DNA from: Clostridiales bacterium
GTDB taxonomy: Bacteria; Bacillota_A; Clostridia; Christensenellales; Borkfalkiaceae
Length of the DNA: 7,462 nucleotides
Assembly (NCBI GenBank): GCA_015055785.1
Contig: SVHQ01000080.1
Span: 1-7,462, forward strand
Direction: 5' to 3'
This document shows positions 4,866 through 7,462 of this stretch, piece after piece. The notes below the pieces were generated by a model. That model was not told the origin of the DNA, searched no databases, and saw only the letters and a program-made list of their open reading frames with translations. Numbering within the stretch: the stretch's first letter is position 1; each line of letters opens with the position of its first letter. The position numbers and the translations under genes were made by a program.

Positions 4866-5038
4866 GCAAACCATAGGTTTGCAATTCACGTTGCCATAGG
4901 CAACAATTCACGCACCCAAACGCTTATGCATCCGTCGTAAAACGGTAAAGAATAAGCTATTTGCAACCGATGCTGAAAGATGGAAAGACGAAACACCCAT
5001 TGGGTGCAATTCACGAATTGCAAAGCAATTCAATTCAT
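4866..5038 (-). repeat. Right arm: four hairpin-AATTCAC units in inverted orientation
   Basis: Unit 5 is GCAAACC-ATA-GGTTTGC (4866-4882) followed by AATTCAC 4883-4889. Unit 6 is GTTGCC-ATA-GGCAAC (4890-4904) followed by AATTCAC 4905-4911. Unit 7 is CACCC-ATT-GGGTG (4994-5006) plus C5007, followed by AATTCAC 5008-5014; its 5' end is separated from unit 6 by an extra 81 nt. Unit 8 is GAATTGC-AAA-GCAATTC (5015-5031) followed by AATTCAT 5032-5038, with one change in the foot. Units 5-6 and 7-8 abut directly, as in the left arm. Confidence 0.87.
4919..4993. mobile_element. Putative 75-bp insertion inside hairpin unit 7, flanked by a CACCCA direct repeat
   Basis: CACCCA occurs at 4913-4918 and again at 4994-4999. 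Removing one copy and the 75 bp between them joins G4912 to the second copy. This recreates a perfect hairpin GCACCC-ATT-GGGTGC directly abutting AATTCAC on both sides, as in every other right-arm unit. It also explains why the present stem has an A4993-C5007 mismatch at its base. The insert has no terminal inverted repeats that I can see. It contains small inverted pairs only (CCGT 4932-4935 with ACGG 4942-4945) and no open frame. It could be a tiny insertion with a 6-bp target duplication, or a repair-associated insertion. Confidence 0.5.
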
Positions 5039-5082
5039 GATTTATAAAAAAATATTCAACTCGAAGGAGATTTTAAGAATAT

Positions 5083-5973
5083 ATGAGAAGCGGATACGTA
5101 GCGGTTATCGGCAGAGCCAATGCAGGAAAAAGTACGCTTATAAACGTGATGGTAGGGGAAAAGGTATCGATTGTTTCCCCAAAACCCCAAACGACGCGTG
5201 ATAGAATATTAGGGGTGTTGACGGAAGAGGATTATCAAATCGTTTTCGTGGATACGCCTGGTATTTATAAAGCGCGCAACGCTTTGACGGACATGATGAT
5301 GCGTACAACGGAAACCAGCGCGAAATCGGTGGATTTTATTCTGTACGTTCTTGACGGTCACGACGGCATCGATGATGAGGAATTTGCGCTTATCGCCAAA
5401 TACAAAGCGTTGAATATCCCCATGGCGGTGGCGTATACCAAAATCGATATCATGCCGAAAGAAAATATTCCGCTTGATATGGCGAAATTCTCTGATTCAG
5501 GCTTGGATTTAGACGTATTCCCCGTTTCTGCAAGAAAGGGCAAAAACGTGCGCCAGTTGAAAGAATTTCTCGCAAAGCAAATGCCCGAGGGTGAGAAGAT
5601 TTTTGAACAGGACATCGTTTCGGATAAGAGCGAGCGTTTCATGATTTCCGAAATTATGCGCGAAAAGATTTTGCTTAAATTCGATAAGGAAATTCCGCAC
5701 GGGATTGCCATTGTTATCAATAATTTTGAGTTGCAGGAAAACGGCGTTTACGACGTAAATTTAGACATTGTTTGCGAACGTGCAAACCACAAAGCCATAC
5801 TTATCGGTAAGCAAGGGCGAGCAATTAAGGAAGTTTCCTCTTTTGCCCGTCAAGACATGGAGAAATTCCTCGGCGCGAAAGTCTTTTTGACGACGTATGT
5901 CAAGGTCAAGGAAGACTGGCGCGACAAGGCAGGTTTGCTCCGTGAATATGGCTATGAAGATTTAAAGGATTGA
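5083..5973 (+). CDS. era: GTPase Era
   Basis: A 296-residue GTPase with a C-terminal KH domain, the normal Era length. Motifs: G1 GRANAGKS at 10-17, G2 region KPQTTRDRI at 34-42, G3 DTPG at 57-60, G4 TKID at 119-122, G5 VSARKG at 148-153. The KH domain (about 200-285) has HGIAIVINNFE, the LIGKQGRAIK GxxG loop and the closing VKVKEDWRD. Era binds the 3' end of 16S rRNA with its KH domain and checks 30S assembly; YbeY is a functional partner. G1 reads GRANAGKS instead of the usual GRPNVGKS, and G4 is TKID instead of NKID, but the catalytic Lys, Ser and Asp are all present, so the protein should be active. ATG 5083 has AAGGAGA at 5064-5070 with a longish 12-nt spacer. No good promoter is clear, although TATAAA at 5043-5048 is a possible -10. 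Confidence 0.95.
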   Translation: MRSGYVAVIGRANAGKSTLINVMVGEKVSIVSPKPQTTRDRILGVLTEEDYQIVFVDTPGIYKARNALTDMMMRTTETSAKSVDFILYVLDGHDGIDDEEFALIAKYKALNIPMAVAYTKIDIMPKENIPLDMAKFSDSGLDLDVFPVSARKGKNVRQLKEFLAKQMPEGEKIFEQDIVSDKSERFMISEIMREKILLKFDKEIPHGIAIVINNFELQENGVYDVNLDIVCERANHKAILIGKQGRAIKEVSSFARQDMEKFLGAKVFLTTYVKVKEDWRDKAGLLREYGYEDLKD

Positions 5974-6041
5974 CGTAACGGCAAACAAAGCGCATAATTT
6001 CTTGCCTACCTTCGCACAATAATAGGGCGAGGAGGGAGATT

Positions 6042-6155
6042 ATGCGGGACAAACACAATGAGAGCGGTGCAGCGAAAATGGCGTGGAAACTGTTTGAAAA
6101 AACGGGCAGTATCAGTTATTATATGCTGTATTACGACCTGATTCGCAAAGACTGA
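6042..6155 (+). CDS. yqzL: YqzL-like small protein
   Basis: A 37-residue protein whose second half reads AWKLFEKTGSISYYMLYYDL. This fits the YqzL family pattern, W-K-x-F-x-x-TG-x-I-x-x-Y-x-L-Y, of small proteins encoded between era and recO in Bacillus and many Clostridia. It lies in exactly that place here. AGGAGG at 6030-6035 is 6 nt before ATG 6042, an excellent ribosome binding site. A second Met at residue 13 would leave only the conserved core. It is soluble with no membrane segment, and its function is unknown in all species. An 81-nt gap with nothing recognisable separates it from recO. The call is supported by motif, synteny and ribosome binding site together. Confidence 0.82.
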   Translation: MRDKHNESGAAKMAWKLFEKTGSISYYMLYYDLIRKD

Positions 6156-6236
6156 TTACCGCGAACGTAAAAGACAAAACCCAAAACTACGCAAGGAATA
6201 AAAGAGCCTGCAAAAACACACACGCGGAGAAAAATT

Positions 6237-6962
6237 ATGGAGATAAAAACGGAAGCAATCGTTTTGCAAACGGTCGATTATAAAGATAACGACAAATTGC
6301 TCACTTTATTTTCTCCCACCCTTGGAAAAATTACGGCAGGGATTCGCGGTGTGAAAAAACCGAGCGCAAAGCTCGCGTTTGCGGCACAGCCCTTTTGTTT
6401 TGCGGAGTATGTTTTGGCAGAAAAATCGGGCAGATACACGGTGACGTCCGCGTATTTGCACGAAAGCTTCTTTTCCCTTCGCAGTGATATCGTCCGCTTT
6501 TATGCAGCGTGCGCGGCGGCAGAAGTCTGTCGTACCATTTCGTTTGAAAACGAAGTGTACGAGGGCTTGTTTATAGGCTTTATTGAATGCCTGAAAGCTC
6601 TTTCCTTAGCGGAGGAGGACGTTGCCGAATCGCTGGTAGGGTTTATCCTTATCGCACTTCATGAGAGCGGTTATCCGCTCGATCTCGGGTTTTATGAGGA
6701 ATGCGATGGGGATATTGGGGACAAGCTTTGGTTTGATTTTTCGGACGGGCGTTTTACGACGTTCGACAGATGTACCCAAGGCGAGCGTGCCAGCGTATCC
6801 ACCTATCATACCCTTCGAAAATGTGCAGGATTATCCTATGAAGAGGAAAGACTGCTTGGGGGCAGAAAACGTGCTTTGCGCCTTTTGAAAGCCTATCTTT
6901 GCGAAAAGACGGAAGAACGTTTTGATAATTTAGGGGAACTCATACGCTTGTACGAGGAATGA
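6237..6962 (+). CDS. recO: DNA repair protein RecO
   Basis: A 241-residue protein of normal RecO length. The N-terminal OB-fold (about 1-80) opens with EAIVLQTVDYKDNDKLLTLF, followed by GKITAGIRGVKKPSAKL, both diagnostic: 'a.VL...dy.E.d.ll.lft...G......GarkpkS'. A helical C-terminal domain (about 83-240) follows. RecO binds single-stranded DNA and SSB, anneals strands, and helps load RecA with RecR in the RecFOR pathway. Many Gram-positive RecO proteins hold a structural zinc with two CxxC pairs. Here the matching places read YEEC (153-156) and FDRC (176-179), so only C156 and C179 remain. ATG 6237 has GGAGA at 6225-6229. The gene ends 16 nt before the next ATG, so the two are probably co-transcribed. 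Confidence 0.92.
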   Translation: MEIKTEAIVLQTVDYKDNDKLLTLFSPTLGKITAGIRGVKKPSAKLAFAAQPFCFAEYVLAEKSGRYTVTSAYLHESFFSLRSDIVRFYAACAAAEVCRTISFENEVYEGLFIGFIECLKALSLAEEDVAESLVGFILIALHESGYPLDLGFYEECDGDIGDKLWFDFSDGRFTTFDRCTQGERASVSTYHTLRKCAGLSYEEERLLGGRKRALRLLKAYLCEKTEERFDNLGELIRLYEE

Positions 6963-6978
6963 AAATAAAAGGAGCATT

Positions 6979-7462
6979 ATGGCAAGAGTTACCAAAAAGA
7001 AAGAAGAAAAAAAAGAAGAAGCTGTGGCGGTAAAGGCGGCGGCAACAACGCAAACAAAGGCGGAAGTAAAGGTGGAAAAGAGTCTTACGCGCGCAGAGAA
7101 AAAGACGGCGACACAGCAGCTTATCAAAGAAGTGTTGCAGGACAATTCGCGTAAGCATAACGATTTAATCGATGAGGTTTCTAAAAATTATGCGGTTAAA
7201 TTTGGTGGCGAAGAAACGGAGAATATCAATGACGTAAAGGGCAGGGTTGGGTCTGTGCTCGACATCATGAAAAAAGAGGGCGAGGTGCTCTACGAAGGGG
7301 GCATGTACGCGTTGAAAGTAGAAAAAACGGAAGAAAAGCCTACTAAAAAAGTTGCGCGCGCGAAAACGAAGAAAGCGGAAAAAGTAGAAAAGGTAGAAAA
7401 GATGGAAATGCCCGCTGAAGAAGTTTCCGCTGTAGAAGAAGTGAAAACGGCGGAAAAGAGCG
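6979..7462 (+). CDS. Lys/Glu/Ala-rich protein with a possible winged-helix core (3' end outside the window)
   Basis: The frame is open from ATG 6979 to the window end (161 residues seen); AAAGGAG at 6968-6974 is a good ribosome binding site. Residues 1-45 are low complexity, rich in K, E, A, V and T (MARVTKKKEEKKEEAV...). Residues about 46-112 look globular, with QQLIKEVLQD, KHNDLIDEVSKNYAVKFG, INDVKGRVGSVLDIMKKEG and VLYEGGMYALK. The pattern helix, helix, helix, then a beta hairpin around GEVLYEGGMYAL fits a small winged-helix domain. From about 113 onwards it is again K/E/A/V-rich, with KVEKVEKME repeats. I do not recognise a named family. A globular winged helix between charged tails recalls linker-histone or RNA polymerase delta-like layouts, which would suit a nucleic-acid-associated role, but this is inference. 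It is placed 16 nt after recO. Confidence 0.75.
   Translation, partial: MARVTKKKEEKKEEAVAVKAAATTQTKAEVKVEKSLTRAEKKTATQQLIKEVLQDNSRKHNDLIDEVSKNYAVKFGGEETENINDVKGRVGSVLDIMKKEGEVLYEGGMYALKVEKTEEKPTKKVARAKTKKAEKVEKVEKMEMPAEEVSAVEEVKTAEKS

Larger units (their letters stand above)
4709..5038. repeat. REP/BIME-like array of eight hairpin units in two facing arms
   Basis: This 330-bp block fills almost the whole gap between ybeY and era. A 7-nt foot motif, GTGAATT on the left arm and its complement AATTCAC on the right arm, sits beside a short hairpin in every unit. Four units run left to right (4709-4801) and four run in the opposite orientation (4866-5038), with a 64-bp core between them. The stem sequence differs from unit to unit while the foot stays constant. 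A conserved foot, a hairpin and facing orientation are the features of REP sequences paired into BIMEs, which are mobilised by Y1 (TnpA-REP/RAYT) transposases in other bacteria. No such gene is in this window, so mobility is inferred. No open frame or RNA gene is recognisable in the block. I do not know this repeat as a described family. Confidence 0.85.

Noticed and set aside
4577..4911. Two overlapping minus-strand open frames crossing the ybeY end and the hairpin array
   Set aside because: They run antisense through the conserved YbeY metal site and through hairpin repeats whose periods are not multiples of three. The recurring Q-F-T residues are just the translated AATTCAC foot, and neither frame resembles a known protein.
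4806..4940. A 44-residue plus-strand frame starting in the array core
   Set aside because: There is no Shine-Dalgarno, and it passes through two hairpin units and stops in the putative insertion. The composition does not look protein-like.
4912..4993. tRNA or small RNA gene in the extra segment of the right arm
   Set aside because: There is no cloverleaf, no TTCGA-type T-loop and no terminator; only 4-5 bp inverted pairs are visible.
4709..5038. CRISPR array
   Set aside because: The constant part is only 7 nt, the variable parts are palindromic 13-17 nt hairpins rather than unique spacers, orientation flips midway, and no cas genes are present.
5018..5048. Promoter for era (TTGCAA near 5018 and TATAAA at 5043)
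   Set aside because: The spacer is 19 nt, and the -35-like hexamer is part of hairpin unit 8. The -10 alone is not enough in such AT-rich sequence.
5974..6010. Possible terminator after era (GGCAA ... TTGCC)
   Set aside because: The stem is only 5 bp with a loop of about 17 nt and no T-run follows. The yqzL-like gene starts shortly after with a strong ribosome binding site, which favours read-through.

Overview
The window is a chromosomal housekeeping block from a spore-forming, Gram-positive (Firmicutes, Clostridia-like) bacterium. The gene order is yqfC - yqfD - phoH - pgpH (yqfF) - ybeY - [330-bp hairpin array] - era - yqzL - recO, all on the + strand. This is the classic low-GC Gram-positive order, and the yqfC/yqfD pair points to a sporulating lineage. 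Divergence of several conserved motifs (Era G1 and G4, RecO zinc site, YbeY Asp) and the mixed codon usage suggest an uncultured clostridial lineage rather than a model Bacillus or Clostridium. I cannot name the species.

Layout. Positions 1-120 are the tail of a gene ending in a TrkA-C (RCK_C)-like domain. Positions 121-237 are a leader with a candidate sigma-E type promoter and an 8-bp inverted repeat. Two sporulation genes follow (yqfC 238-537, yqfD 540-1454). A 159-bp gap holds a candidate vegetative promoter, a 10-bp tandem repeat and two GC-rich hairpins. Then comes phoH (TTG start, 1614-2681), a shortened membrane c-di-AMP phosphodiesterase pgpH (2688-4205), and the rRNA endonuclease ybeY (4205-4702). 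Positions 4703-5082 carry no gene; they hold the most unusual object in the window. After it come era (5083-5973), a 37-residue yqzL-like gene (6042-6155), recO (6237-6962) and an open-ended Lys/Glu/Ala-rich protein with a possible winged-helix core (6979 to the end).

How the genes fit together. PhoH, YbeY and Era all belong to 16S rRNA maturation and ribosome quality control. PgpH sets c-di-AMP levels, RecO acts in recombinational repair, and YqfC/YqfD act in the developing spore. They are linked by ancient synteny rather than by one pathway.

The main discovery candidate is the ybeY-era spacer. It contains eight short hairpin units. Each has a near-invariant 7-nt foot (GTGAATT) next to a stem of 5-7 bp whose sequence differs in every unit, and mostly a 3-nt loop. 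Four units point one way and four the other, around a 64-bp core with imperfect inverted ends. This resembles a REP/BIME arrangement. One unit appears to have been split by an insertion of about 75 bp flanked by a 6-bp direct repeat (CACCCA); removing the insert restores a perfect hairpin.
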